Shown: positions 14,947 through 23,338 of the stretch, in pieces | Layout of the letters: each line of letters opens with the position of its first letter | Numbering within the stretch: position 1 is the first letter of the stretch | From: Psychrobacillus psychrodurans | Lineage (GTDB): Bacteria; Bacillota; Bacilli; Bacillales_A; Planococcaceae | NCBI GenBank assembly: GCA_900114885.1 | Contig: FOUN01000022.1 | Span: 1-40,246 of the forward strand | DNA: 40,246 nt | Reading direction: 5' to 3' | Program-made: the position numbers and the translations under genes | Notes under the pieces: generated by a model | What the model saw: the letters and a program-made list of their open reading frames with translations, nothing else | The model's database searches: none | Told to the model about the DNA's origin: nothing

Positions 14947-16695
14947 ATGAAAATACTAGACGTAGATTTATTTCAAGATGGATTAAGACGAAATATTGTA
15001 ATGTTGGACAGGCTTGGAAGTGAAGTAGAAGCAATACATCGTGCAGTAGAAGGATTAGTAGGGATGGAAGAAGAAATTAAAGGGGAGGGTGGGAGTGCTA
15101 TTCGTGCATTCTATGCAGAATGCCATCTGCCATTACTCCAACAATTCCTCGTTTCTGCTGCAGGTTATAAGCAAGTGCTTCAACAAATGGAAAGTGCTCT
15201 TTATACACTTGAACCAGATACATCTGGCCATATTGTGGAACAATTTCTGGAAGGTGAGGTAGAGCTGGGACTTACTACAATCGCACAACTGACTGAAAAT
15301 CTAAAGAATGAGTCAAACAGTCTCATGGACCAGGTCAGCGATATCGTAGCCCTTCCATACCTGGATGATAGTGGAGTGCAGCAAGAAGTTCTAGATGCCA
15401 AAAGAAAACGAGACGATACAGTAAGTAGGCTACTAGAATTTGATGCAACACAGACAGCCGCTTTACTACCTTTCGAGCAAGACATGCAGGCAATGGATAC
15501 GTGGATCCGTAACATGGAAGAGATGTTCACAAGTAATCTCACGGATATCCATTTTCAAACAGATCATTGGGCGGAGTTAGTTGCATGTAGTCGCCCATTA
15601 ACCATTTCCACGCCAACGGTTGAAGGAGAAATGTGTATACGTGAAGAAGAGGAAGATAAGTCGGTTATAGATACAGGTTTAGAAATAGTAGATGGAATTT
15701 TAAGTGGTTTATTTGATGTAGGGAAAGATTTTGTTACTGGTATTGTAGATATAGTTCAGGATCCAAAAGCCACAATAGATGCTACGATAGTGGCAGTTAC
15801 TAATCCTAAAGAGACATACAACACGATAAAATCGGCCATCACTACTTCCTACGAACGCGATATGGTAAATGGAAATGCCAATTCCCGTGCTCACTGGGTA
15901 ACCTATGCATTAGGCACGGTTGCCACTTCAGTAGTTGGAACAAAAGGTGTCGGTGCACTTACCAAATCAGGGGTCACGGTCACAAAGGCAGTTGCTCCAA
16001 AAGTAGTCGGAGCCGCCAACAATGCCTCAGACTCATTAGCTAAACTATTACCCTACGGATCCCGTCCGCAGTTTGCAATCGCAGGTGAAGTTCCTTATAA
16101 CGTAGTGAATGCGGCGGATTTGAGGGATCGAATAAATTCTATAGTTAGAGTGGAGAGTGGTTTTAGGGGTTCGGATAAAACTATAAGTGATTATACTAAT
16201 GATATTATTGTAAAGGGGAAAGTAGATTCTGCTAAGATGAATAAGCTTAAAAATGCTATTCAGAATAATACTTTTAGTGTAGATGAGCTTTCCGAAATTA
16301 GTAAAAAAATGTCCGAATTAGGCATTACTAAAATATATGATGAAGCATTAATTAAAATAGATTTTGGTAAGTATCTTAAAAGGCTAATAAGTGGCCCGCC
16401 TACCGATATGGTGGATCCGCATGCACATCATATTTTATTTAAAAAGGGTCTTGGCCAGAAGCAACAAGAACTTGTTGGAGAAGGTCAAGAAATATTAAAG
16501 AAGTATGGAATAGAACCGATAATTGGCAAAGAAAATCTTATTTGGGCACCAAATAGAATTACAGGACAACACAGTATAGAACGTCTTCAACATATTGTTG
16601 ATAAGTTGAATGAAGTAGATAGTTTTGGAGGTAATCGTGAAAAAATTGTTGAAATGCTTAAGCTGCTAGGTGAAGAAGCTGCATCAATGAAATAA
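14947..16695 (+). CDS. LXG-domain polymorphic toxin with C-terminal AHH-type nuclease
   Basis: 582 residues. An N-terminal helical LXG domain (1 to about 210, starting MKILDVDLFQDGL with LEPDTSG-type linker) is the export module of type VII secretion toxins. A hydrophobic pretoxin stretch with TKGVGALTKSG (about 325-360) follows. The C-terminal 95 residues contain DPHAHHILFKKGLGQ (AHH near 493-495) and APNRITGQH, the pattern of AHH nucleases of the HNH/ENDO VII superfamily. The toxin would be delivered to neighbouring bacteria and cut nucleic acid. Start ATG 14947 is chosen by similarity; GTG 14941 is possible and neither has a clear ribosome site. No WXG100/Esx or Ess genes occur in the window. 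The next gene is the likely immunity protein. Confidence 0.85.
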   Translation: MKILDVDLFQDGLRRNIVMLDRLGSEVEAIHRAVEGLVGMEEEIKGEGGSAIRAFYAECHLPLLQQFLVSAAGYKQVLQQMESALYTLEPDTSGHIVEQFLEGEVELGLTTIAQLTENLKNESNSLMDQVSDIVALPYLDDSGVQQEVLDAKRKRDDTVSRLLEFDATQTAALLPFEQDMQAMDTWIRNMEEMFTSNLTDIHFQTDHWAELVACSRPLTISTPTVEGEMCIREEEEDKSVIDTGLEIVDGILSGLFDVGKDFVTGIVDIVQDPKATIDATIVAVTNPKETYNTIKSAITTSYERDMVNGNANSRAHWVTYALGTVATSVVGTKGVGALTKSGVTVTKAVAPKVVGAANNASDSLAKLLPYGSRPQFAIAGEVPYNVVNAADLRDRINSIVRVESGFRGSDKTISDYTNDIIVKGKVDSAKMNKLKNAIQNNTFSVDELSEISKKMSELGITKIYDEALIKIDFGKYLKRLISGPPTDMVDPHAHHILFKKGLGQKQQELVGEGQEILKKYGIEPIIGKENLIWAPNRITGQHSIERLQHIVDKLNEVDSFGGNREKIVEMLKLLGEEAASMK

Positions 16696-16715
16696 AGATA
16701 TTTTAGGAGGATTCC

Positions 16716-17225
16716 ATGGATAATAAGGAAAAAGCCATAAAAATCTATGATTTAATTAAGAATGGTGACATAGAACGAGTGAAAGAGATAATTATTACTG
16801 ATAAAAGCTTGCTTGATTTTATAACACCTTTTGGAACGTGGCTACATGTTGCGACTAGAGCAGGTAAACTGGATATGATAAAATTTTTAGTTGATTCTGG
16901 TATGGATATTAACATAAACGAAGGTGTACCAAAGTCAGCACCTATTGCAAATGCAGCTAGTGAAGGTGAAATTAGTATTGTAGAATACTTATTTGAGAAT
17001 GGTGCAATATTAGATACTAGTGACCCAAATAGAAATCCTCTATTCTCAGCGATTTATGGAGGACACCTCAATATAGTAAAGTATCTTGTTCAGAATGGTA
17101 TTGATATTAACGTTAAGTATACTGGGAATACTATGCAAGATATGGGGGCTTATGAATTTGCTATTGAAAGAGGACAAACAGAAATTGCTGAATATCTAAA
17201 GCAAAAGATGGATGAAAAAAATTAA
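16716..17225 (+). CDS. Ankyrin-repeat protein, likely immunity protein of the LXG toxin
   Basis: 169 residues made of about four ankyrin repeats: TWLHVATRAGKLDMIKFLV, IANAASEGEISIVEYLFENG, LFSAIYGGHLNIVKYLVQNG and YEFAIERGQTEIAEYL. It is cytoplasmic with no signal. It begins 20 bp after the toxin stop with a strong AGGAGG site, so it is co-expressed. Ankyrin proteins are one of the recurring immunity families beside polymorphic toxins. The pairing is inferred from position and family habit; direct binding to the nuclease domain is expected. Confidence 0.8.
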   Translation: MDNKEKAIKIYDLIKNGDIERVKEIIITDKSLLDFITPFGTWLHVATRAGKLDMIKFLVDSGMDININEGVPKSAPIANAASEGEISIVEYLFENGAILDTSDPNRNPLFSAIYGGHLNIVKYLVQNGIDINVKYTGNTMQDMGAYEFAIERGQTEIAEYLKQKMDEKN

Positions 17226-17253
17226 TAAAGTGTTAGAAAGAATAGTGAAAGGT

Positions 17254-17292
17254 CCAGGTCCTAATACATTTTAGAATTGTTTTAGAACCTGG
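17254..17292. other. Imperfect hairpin between convergent units
   Basis: CCAGGTCCTAA (17254-17264) can pair with TTAGAACCTGG (17282-17292) with one mismatch. There is no clean T-run, so termination is uncertain, but the position between converging genes fits a 3'-end structure. Confidence 0.35.
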
Positions 17293-17370
17293 TACCCTAT
17301 AAAAGGAGCATTTTCACCTTTACAGAATATTTAGATACTCTTTTCAATCTTGCTATTCGTATTTTTATTC

Positions 17371-20259
17371 TTATTCTTCCACTAAATAATGAAATATATC
17401 GTACTGGACAGGTTGCTCAAGAATCATGTTCATAGTAGCTACATTATATACTTTTCCTTGATCCATAAGAGTATCGTTTTCTGCACTATCTGAATCTACC
17501 ATAACTTCACCGAGGTAATAGAAATCTTTTCCTTCACCATTATGTTTTTTTACAAATAAATGAACACTTGTGTTTTCTACAGAAGAGTTTACTATTGGAG
17601 CAATATCTTTAGCTGTAACTTTTCTGTTTTTAGTTGAACACCATTTGAAAATGTCGGTTGACAAGAACTCATCCATATACTTCACTTCTAAATTATCATT
17701 GTCAGTTTTATGATAGTTTACAAATATAGGACAAGAGTTCATTTTAATTCTGCCGCCATTTAAGGTGCCTTCTTCATTACTACTCCAATTCAAAAGTCTA
17801 CACACGTCTTTTCTTGAATATTTTTCATATATTGTCAGAGGAGTCTGTTTGCTATATCTTTTATTTTTTTCTAAACTACAGAGTATTATATCCTCTAATA
17901 ATTCCCTAAATTGATCATTTTCTAGACTTTTCTGTAGTTCACTGTTTAGCTGGTATTTTCCATTTTCTAAAATTACTATTGGTTTTGAACCATAAGTTTT
18001 CTGAGCAGTTTTTACGAAAAAGTTTAAAGATAGTAAATTTTCTACAGAATCAATGGTTTCTTTATTACTATAAGTTCCAGAATCATTTAATAACTTTAGA
18101 TAATCAGTTTTAGATACTTTATTTTTTTCTATGAGATTTTGAACTAATAATACTTCATGAATTCTTTTGCCATTTATGAGTTCCTGAGAAAACATTGTTA
18201 ATACTGCTTGCTCGTAATCATTTATATATGTTATAGGTTCATTCATACTTAATAAAAAATCAAAGTAATTTTTCTTTTTTATAAAGATTACTTCAGGATC
18301 AATAGAATTGTTTTTAATAAAATCAATTAGAAGAGGGACTCTCCCCAGTCGATTTTTTAACTCTTTGTAAGGAGTCGTGAGAAACTCCATATTGTACAAT
18401 TTCAAATTTTTATTATCAATTGCATCAAAAATACGTTTTTTAGCAATTTCTTCAAAATTTATTGTTGAAACTCCTTGGATATAGTCAGTGTTAACCGTTT
18501 TACGTCGAACATTATCTTTGTTCATGGATTGATCGCCTGAAAGGGCAATTGGGATTAGATAGTTGTTTTTATAATTACCGATGAAATCAATAATAGTAAC
18601 ATACTCTTTTTCATTATGCTTGCGTAATCCACGTCCCAATTGCTGAATGAAAATTATACTTGATTGTGTTTGACGAAGCATGATAATTTGGTTTAAAAAA
18701 GGAATATCAATACCCTCGTTAAAAATATCCACCGTTAAAATATAATCTAGCTCGTATCGTTCTAATTTACGAATAGCATCTTCTCTTTCAAATTGTGAAT
18801 TATCACCAGTAAGGGCAGTAGTTTTTAATCCTTGGGTATTTAACTCTGCTGAAAGAGCATGTGATTCTTGTTTAGAACTACAGAAAATTAATCCACGTAC
18901 TCTCTTCCCAGAATACCCATAGTAATTAATTTTTTCGAGGATATGGTGGACACGTTCATGCGATATAAGGTGCTGCAAGGTAGATGTATCATCGATTATT
19001 TCCCCATTCCTCTCATAATCTGTCACACCAAAGTAATGAAATGGACAAAGCATTTCTTCTTCAAGAGCAGCCTGTAGTCGAATTTCATAAGCGATATTGT
19101 AATCAAAGAGCTCAAAAATGTTAAAACTGTCCGTACGTTCAGGAGTGGCTGTCATTCCAAGTAAGAAATCGGGTTCAAAGTAATTAATAATATTCAGGTA
19201 AGAATCTGCACCTGCACGATGTACTTCATCTATTAAAATATAGTCGAATTCATCTTTTGGGAACTGTTGTAAATGTGATTGCGATGATAGAGTTTGAACT
19301 GTTGCAAATAAGTATCTAGCACCTGTATCTTTAGAATTACCCGAAAGTAATCCGTAATCATCGGGGTGTCCACCTAATATTTTTTGGTAATCTTGAAGTG
19401 CCTTCTTCAAAATTTGTTCTCTATGTACAACGAATAGCATTTTTTTAGGTGTGAAGTTACGAACATCAAAAGCAGATAGATATGTTTTTCCTGTACCAGT
19501 AGCAGAGATTATTAATCCCTTTTTAGCACCGTTTTCACGAAGAGTTCTTAACTGTTTCAGAGCGTCTATTTGCATTTTATTTGGCTGAATAGTAAGACTA
19601 TCGGATAAACTGTTTGTGAGATAGTCTGTGTTCAATTCAAATACATTTGAGGATGCCTGTTTAATGAAAGGCTGTTGTTCATAATTAAGATTGTAATGAT
19701 TAATCCAATCTATGGTTAAAGGGATAGCCTCGCTCCAAGCCTCTTCAAATTGATTTTTAAAATGATGAATGATTTCTCCATCTTCTAAAGAAGTTAAATA
19801 GACATTCCATTCATAATTAGCTTTTAAAGCGCTATCCGTTAAATTTGAGCTTCCTACTATTAAAGAATAATAGTCTTTGTGTTCAAATATATATCCCTTA
19901 GAGTGGAAGCCTTTGACGCCAGTTAGACGGACTTCTACATTTTCAAGTTTTAATAGTTCTTTAAACATTTTGGGTTGATTGAAATTTAGAAAAGTAGACG
20001 TTAGAATACGGCCTTTTATACCTTTTAGCTGAAGATCGAATAGCATAGTTTTTAATGTAGCTAAACCACCCTCGGTAATAAAAGCTACGGAAAAAGTGAA
20101 GGTTTCGCATGTTTTCATTTCTTGAAGAAGTGTAGATAGAACATTTTCATGAGCTTTATTTGATAGTAGCTTAGGCTTAAACTGTCCTGTTACTGGATTA
20201 CTTTGATCGATAAATCCTTTATATAATGAATTCTTCATTTTGCGAATCAATTGTTCCAT
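17371..20259 (-). CDS. PLD-nuclease/SF2 helicase fusion with DUF3427-like C-terminus
   Basis: About 962 residues. An N-terminal phospholipase D-type domain carries HSK (His and Lys near 119 and 121) followed by GSSNLT, the single HKD half-site. An SF2 helicase follows: Walker A SATGTGKTY (near 252), DEVH (near 345), TATPERTD, then the second RecA domain with IFCSSKQES and QQLGRGLRK. A long C-terminal region with GRVPLLIDF, and FYYLGEVM near the end, resembles DUF3427. Such proteins are thought to be ATP-driven nucleases or translocases in phage defence or DNA repair; no function is proven to my knowledge. GTG 20268 is an alternative start; neither has a clear ribosome site. It follows the Nudix gene by 33 bp or less. 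Confidence 0.8.
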   Translation of the reverse strand: MEQLIRKMKNSLYKGFIDQSNPVTGQFKPKLLSNKAHENVLSTLLQEMKTCETFTFSVAFITEGGLATLKTMLFDLQLKGIKGRILTSTFLNFNQPKMFKELLKLENVEVRLTGVKGFHSKGYIFEHKDYYSLIVGSSNLTDSALKANYEWNVYLTSLEDGEIIHHFKNQFEEAWSEAIPLTIDWINHYNLNYEQQPFIKQASSNVFELNTDYLTNSLSDSLTIQPNKMQIDALKQLRTLRENGAKKGLIISATGTGKTYLSAFDVRNFTPKKMLFVVHREQILKKALQDYQKILGGHPDDYGLLSGNSKDTGARYLFATVQTLSSQSHLQQFPKDEFDYILIDEVHRAGADSYLNIINYFEPDFLLGMTATPERTDSFNIFELFDYNIAYEIRLQAALEEEMLCPFHYFGVTDYERNGEIIDDTSTLQHLISHERVHHILEKINYYGYSGKRVRGLIFCSSKQESHALSAELNTQGLKTTALTGDNSQFEREDAIRKLERYELDYILTVDIFNEGIDIPFLNQIIMLRQTQSSIIFIQQLGRGLRKHNEKEYVTIIDFIGNYKNNYLIPIALSGDQSMNKDNVRRKTVNTDYIQGVSTINFEEIAKKRIFDAIDNKNLKLYNMEFLTTPYKELKNRLGRVPLLIDFIKNNSIDPEVIFIKKKNYFDFLLSMNEPITYINDYEQAVLTMFSQELINGKRIHEVLLVQNLIEKNKVSKTDYLKLLNDSGTYSNKETIDSVENLLSLNFFVKTAQKTYGSKPIVILENGKYQLNSELQKSLENDQFRELLEDIILCSLEKNKRYSKQTPLTIYEKYSRKDVCRLLNWSSNEEGTLNGGRIKMNSCPIFVNYHKTDNDNLEVKYMDEFLSTDIFKWCSTKNRKVTAKDIAPIVNSSVENTSVHLFVKKHNGEGKDFYYLGEVMVDSDSAENDTLMDQGKVYNVATMNMILEQPVQYDIFHYLVEE

Positions 20260-20292
20260 ATTAATCACGTCATTTCATTCATATTTTCCGAA

Positions 20293-20691
20293 TTACATTT
20301 TTTCACTTACTATTTTTTCAACTGCAGGAATATCAGCAGCTGCAAAATTAAGCTTATGTAAGTTTTCCCGAGTAACCCACCTAGTGTCGGCATGCTCTGC
20401 TGCAATAGGGATACCTTCTAATAGTTTTGCTTTATAAGTTTCTAGTCTAACGATAAATTTTTCGTATTCATAAGTAGTATCTTCAACCTTATGACCAATC
20501 TCAATTGCACAATTAAATTCCTCTGTAATTTCTCGCTGTAAAGCCTGCTCTGGAGTTTCTCCGGACTCAATTTTTCCACCAGGAAATTCCCAAAGATTTG
20601 GAAGTGACATTGACGGACTTCTTAACGCACAAAATATTTCATGCTGATTATTTTCAATAATTGCCCCAACAACATGGACTAACTTTTTCAT
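20293..20691 (-). CDS. MutT/Nudix hydrolase, (deoxy)nucleoside triphosphate pyrophosphohydrolase-like
   Basis: 132 residues. The Nudix box runs from GKIESGETPEQAL to QREITEEF, giving GX5EX7REXXEE; the usual Gly after EE is replaced by Asn. FPGGKIESGE, DTRWVTREN and the short length match the small (d)NTP pyrophosphohydrolases. AGGGTGAT precedes ATG 20691. It is the first gene of the minus-strand unit with the PLD-helicase. It could cleanse oxidised nucleotides or alter a nucleotide signal for its partner; the partnership is inferred from their tight spacing. Confidence 0.85.
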   Translation of the reverse strand: MKKLVHVVGAIIENNQHEIFCALRSPSMSLPNLWEFPGGKIESGETPEQALQREITEEFNCAIEIGHKVEDTTYEYEKFIVRLETYKAKLLEGIPIAAEHADTRWVTRENLHKLNFAAADIPAVEKIVSEKM

Positions 20692-20700
20692 TAAATTATC

Positions 20701-21066
20701 ACCCTAAATTTATTTTATATCTTTATCATATCTGATTTTAGAGTAATGAACAGCAAGAAACATCAAATGATTGTAATTAACTGATTATTTCGTGTTTTAT
20801 CTATTAAGTAAAACCATACAGATTCTAATACAATTTAGCAAAAGGAGATTGGGGGGGCATGTAATTATAGTTTAGGTTACAAAACAATAGCTGCATACAA
20901 TAATAGCTACTCTGTACTCAAGACTTAAGGATAATGTATGGAAGGAAGATGAAATACCATTAATTGTAGTAGAGATTGCCAGTAGAAAATAATTAAGTGG
21001 TAAGAGTATTTAGCCTTACTCAAGGATAGTAATGGGACACTTTATAGACAAGCTGAAATTAAATAC
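20701..21066. other. Gene-free stretch with decayed coding-like sequence
   Basis: No intact gene seen. In one plus frame around 20925-20990 the words KDNVWKEDEIPLIVVEIASR can be read before a stop, which looks like a protein relic I cannot name. A G-run with an AGGAG-like site near 20842-20857 leads nowhere. Confidence 0.3.
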
Positions 21067-21067
21067 A

Positions 21068-21107
21068 AAAAGTAGATATCTCCACATAAGTAGAGGTATC
21101 TACTTTT
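21068..21107. terminator. Terminator hairpin in the gap before queF
   Basis: AAAAGTAGATA (21068-21078) pairs with TATCTACTTTT (21097-21107), with further pairs toward the loop including one wobble. It can act in either direction. On the minus strand it lies just past the small frame at 21145-21231. Confidence 0.6.
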
Positions 21108-21144
21108 CTATGTTTCCGAGTCTCTTTGATAATCTAAATCTCTC

Positions 21145-21231
21145 CTAGGCTAAGATAGTTTGTAATATTAACTTTAATAACTCTTCTGTTGTTTCTGGTA
21201 ATTGTTCCGGTAAGTAAAGTTGATGTTTCAT
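21145..21231 (-). CDS. Possible small peptide gene, 28 residues
   Basis: A minus-strand ATG at 21231 follows AAAGGAGGAAC, one of the best ribosome sites in the window, 8-10 nt upstream. It opens a frame of 28 codons beginning MKHQLYLPEQLPETTEELL and ending in a hydrophobic ILQTILA tail. A terminator-like hairpin lies 38 bp beyond the stop. No signal peptide or known family. It may be a real small peptide or the surviving head of a deleted gene. Confidence 0.4.
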   Translation of the reverse strand: MKHQLYLPEQLPETTEELLKLILQTILA

Positions 21232-21416
21232 TTTTTGTTCCTCCTTTAATCTCTTATTCTATTAACAATATAGTCAATATAGTTTGAGTTTATGCATGAT
21301 ATTATAAAAAAACTTGAATCTCTTAAAATAAGATTTGAATATCTAATGACTAAAATACCTATTTGACGTTTTGGTCAATATTCTATAATATGATTGAGTA
21401 CCCGTACTTGACCGGG

Positions 21417-21451
21417 AGAGGTTCATAGCTAATACCCTCTATAAAAAACTA
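21417..21451 (+). promoter_or_regulatory. preQ1-I riboswitch aptamer upstream of queF
   Basis: AGAGG (21417-21421) pairs with CCTCT at 21436-21440, with a short loop carrying ATAGCTAATA, followed by the A-rich tail ATAAAAAACTA that forms the H-type pseudoknot. This matches the small preQ1-I class of Bacillus. The loop is about two nt longer than the B. subtilis one. It precedes a terminator, so preQ1 binding should reduce queF expression. Confidence 0.88.
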
Positions 21452-21468
21452 TGGATACATGACTATTC

Positions 21469-21502
21469 GCCATGTCCATATATTTTGGACGTGGCTTTTT
21501 TT
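21469..21502 (+). terminator. Attenuator terminator of the queF riboswitch
   Basis: GCCATGTCC (21469-21477) pairs with GGACGTGGC (21487-21495) and is followed by seven T. The upstream segment TATGGATACATG can instead pair with CATGTCCATA, giving the antiterminator that competes with it and overlaps the riboswitch tail. Confidence 0.85.
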
Positions 21503-21589
21503 GTTTTTATCCTTTTGTTTGTATAGATTGGTTTATGAAACCTCTTTTGAAAGTGTTGGGAAACATTTTTAATAGGAGGTTTTTTTATT

Positions 21590-22090
21590 ATGTCTGGAAG
21601 AAGTCATGATGAAGGTTTGAAGGATTTAACATTGTTAGGTAACCAAGGCACAAAATATTCATTTGATTATGCACCTGAGGTATTGGAGTCGGTAGATAAT
21701 CTTCATTCTACTAGGGATTATTTTGTGAAGTTTAATTGTCCAGAATTCACAAGTTTATGCCCAATTACAAATCAGCCGGATTTTGCGACGATGTATATCT
21801 CATATATTCCGGACAAAAAAATTGTAGAAAGTAAATCGTTAAAGTTGTATTTGTTTAGCTTTAGGAATCACGGTGATTTCCATGAGGACTGTGTGAACAT
21901 CATCATGAACGATTTAATTGAATTGTTAGATCCAAGGTATATTGAGGTCTGGGGTAAATTCACTCCACGTGGAGGTATTTCTATTGATCCTTGGTGTAAC
22001 TATGGAAGACCTGGTACGAAATATGTAGAAATGGCGGATTTCCGTTTAATGAACCACGATCTATATCCAGAAAAAATTGATAATCGTTAA
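21590..22090 (+). CDS. queF: NADPH-dependent 7-cyano-7-deazaguanine reductase
   Basis: 166 residues, the short YkvM-type QueF length. It reduces the nitrile preQ0 to the amine preQ1 on the way to queuosine in tRNA. The nucleophilic Cys57 sits in EFTSLCPIT and the partner Asp64 in NQPDF. The family motif [13 protein letters not shown] and FTPRGGISI are present. AGGAGG precedes the ATG. The gene is separate from queCDE and has its own preQ1-I riboswitch, so the end product controls the last enzyme independently. Confidence 0.96.
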   Translation: MSGRSHDEGLKDLTLLGNQGTKYSFDYAPEVLESVDNLHSTRDYFVKFNCPEFTSLCPITNQPDFATMYISYIPDKKIVESKSLKLYLFSFRNHGDFHEDCVNIIMNDLIELLDPRYIEVWGKFTPRGGISIDPWCNYGRPGTKYVEMADFRLMNHDLYPEKIDNR

Positions 22091-22111
22091 TTAAATTATC
22101 CTTATTTAAGG

Positions 22112-22144
22112 AAGAGGTTATTAGCTACCCTCTTGAAAAAACTA
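22112..22144 (+). promoter_or_regulatory. preQ1-I riboswitch aptamer upstream of queCDE
   Basis: AAGAGG (22112-22117) pairs with CCTCTT (22129-22134), loop TTATTAGCTA, then GAAAAAACTA as pseudoknot tail. It is the same class as the one at 21417 but with a shorter loop. It lies 22 bp after the queF stop codon. Confidence 0.87.
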
Positions 22145-22151
22145 AGAAGAC

Positions 22152-22178
22152 AACAGCACTTCTTAAGGTGCTGTTTTG
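22152..22178 (+). terminator. Attenuator terminator of the queCDE riboswitch
   Basis: AACAGCAC (22152-22159) pairs with GTGCTGTT (22168-22175) followed by TTG. An alternative pairing AAGAAG (22144-22149) with CTTCTT (22159-22164) would form the antiterminator. It also ends read-through from queF. Confidence 0.8.
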
Positions 22179-22201
22179 TCGTTATAAGGGAGTTTTGACT
22201 G

Positions 22202-22861
22202 ATGAGGCAGGAAAAAGCAATCATTGTGTTTAGTGGTGGTCAGGACAGCACGACCTGTTTGTTTTGGGCGAAAGAACGTTTTAAAGAGATTGAGGCCGTG
22301 ACGTTTGACTATGGGCAAAGACATAGTCTTGAAATCGAATGTGCAAAGGAAATAACTAAGGAGCTTGGCGTAAAGCATCACATACTGGATATGTCGCTTT
22401 TAAATCAGCTTGCCCCGAATGCATTGACACGAGATGACATAAAGGTAGAGAACGGAGAAGATGGTGGATTGCCGTCGACTTTTGTACCTGGTCGAAATCT
22501 GCTCTTTCTATCTTTTGCTGGCGTTTTAGCAAGCCAGGTAGGAGCAAAGCATATCGTAACCGGCGTGTGTGAAACTGATTTTAGTGGCTATCCGGATTGT
22601 CGAGATATTTTTGTGAAATCTTTAAATGTAACGTTAAATCTTTCTATGGATACTACCTTTGTGATTGATACACCACTAATGTGGTTGAACAAAGCGCAAA
22701 CATGGGAACTCGCCGATCAGCTTGGAGCACTAGATTTTGTTCGAGAGAAAACGTTGACCTGTTATAACGGAGTAATAGCGGATGGCTGTGGGGAGTGCCC
22801 AGCATGTAAGCTTAGAAATAAAGGACTGAATGAGTATTTAAGCTTCAAGAAGGGGTCCTAA
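22202..22861 (+). CDS. queC: 7-cyano-7-deazaguanine synthase
   Basis: 219 residues. The PP-loop SGGQDSTTC (near 11-19) binds ATP, and the zinc site is formed by [13 protein letters not shown] with an upstream Cys near the C-terminus. It converts 7-carboxy-7-deazaguanine and ammonia to preQ0 using ATP. AAGGGAG lies 10 nt before the ATG. First gene of queC-queD-queE; the next start is 3 bp after its stop. Confidence 0.96.
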   Translation: MRQEKAIIVFSGGQDSTTCLFWAKERFKEIEAVTFDYGQRHSLEIECAKEITKELGVKHHILDMSLLNQLAPNALTRDDIKVENGEDGGLPSTFVPGRNLLFLSFAGVLASQVGAKHIVTGVCETDFSGYPDCRDIFVKSLNVTLNLSMDTTFVIDTPLMWLNKAQTWELADQLGALDFVREKTLTCYNGVIADGCGECPACKLRNKGLNEYLSFKKGS

Positions 22862-22864
22862 GAC

Positions 22865-23338
22865 ATGACTGGTTTTAGAATTGTCGATAAGCTTCAAAAA
22901 ATAGATGAAGATATTCACAGTAGTCAATTAAAGTATCATTCAAACCGTGTTCTCGTGAGCAAGGAATTTACCTTCGATGCTGCACACCATTTACATAATT
23001 ATGAGGGAAAATGTAAAAATCTGCACGGCCATACGTATCGTGCCGTATTAGGATTGAGTGGATACACTGATGCACGCGGTTTGATGATTGATTTTGGCGA
23101 TATAAAAGAAATATGGAAACAAAAGATAGAGATATATTTAGATCATCGTTATTTGAATGAAACCCTTCCACCGATGAATACGACGGCAGAGAATATCGTT
23201 GTCTGGATTTATGCAAAGTTGGCAGAGCATTTGCTTGTTGAGCAACGATATAATGGGGCACGTGTAGAATTTATAAGGTTGTATGAAACTCCTACAAGCT
23301 ATGCTGAAGTAAGACGGGAGTGGATGGAAGTTGAGTAA
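22865..23338 (+). CDS. queD: 6-carboxy-5,6,7,8-tetrahydropterin synthase
   Basis: 157 residues of the PTPS family. FDAAHHLHNY and CKNLHGHTY give the zinc-binding histidines (42, 54, 56) and the catalytic Cys50. It makes 6-carboxytetrahydropterin from dihydroneopterin triphosphate, the first committed step. The N-terminal extension of about 30 residues matches the Bacillus form. Its stop overlaps the queE start by 8 bp, indicating translational coupling. Confidence 0.95.
   Translation: MTGFRIVDKLQKIDEDIHSSQLKYHSNRVLVSKEFTFDAAHHLHNYEGKCKNLHGHTYRAVLGLSGYTDARGLMIDFGDIKEIWKQKIEIYLDHRYLNETLPPMNTTAENIVVWIYAKLAEHLLVEQRYNGARVEFIRLYETPTSYAEVRREWMEVE

Noticed and set aside
15201-15542. Minus-strand 113-codon Ser/Cys-rich frame inside the LXG toxin
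   Set aside because: The composition is that of an antisense shadow of the helical LXG domain, with no initiation signal.
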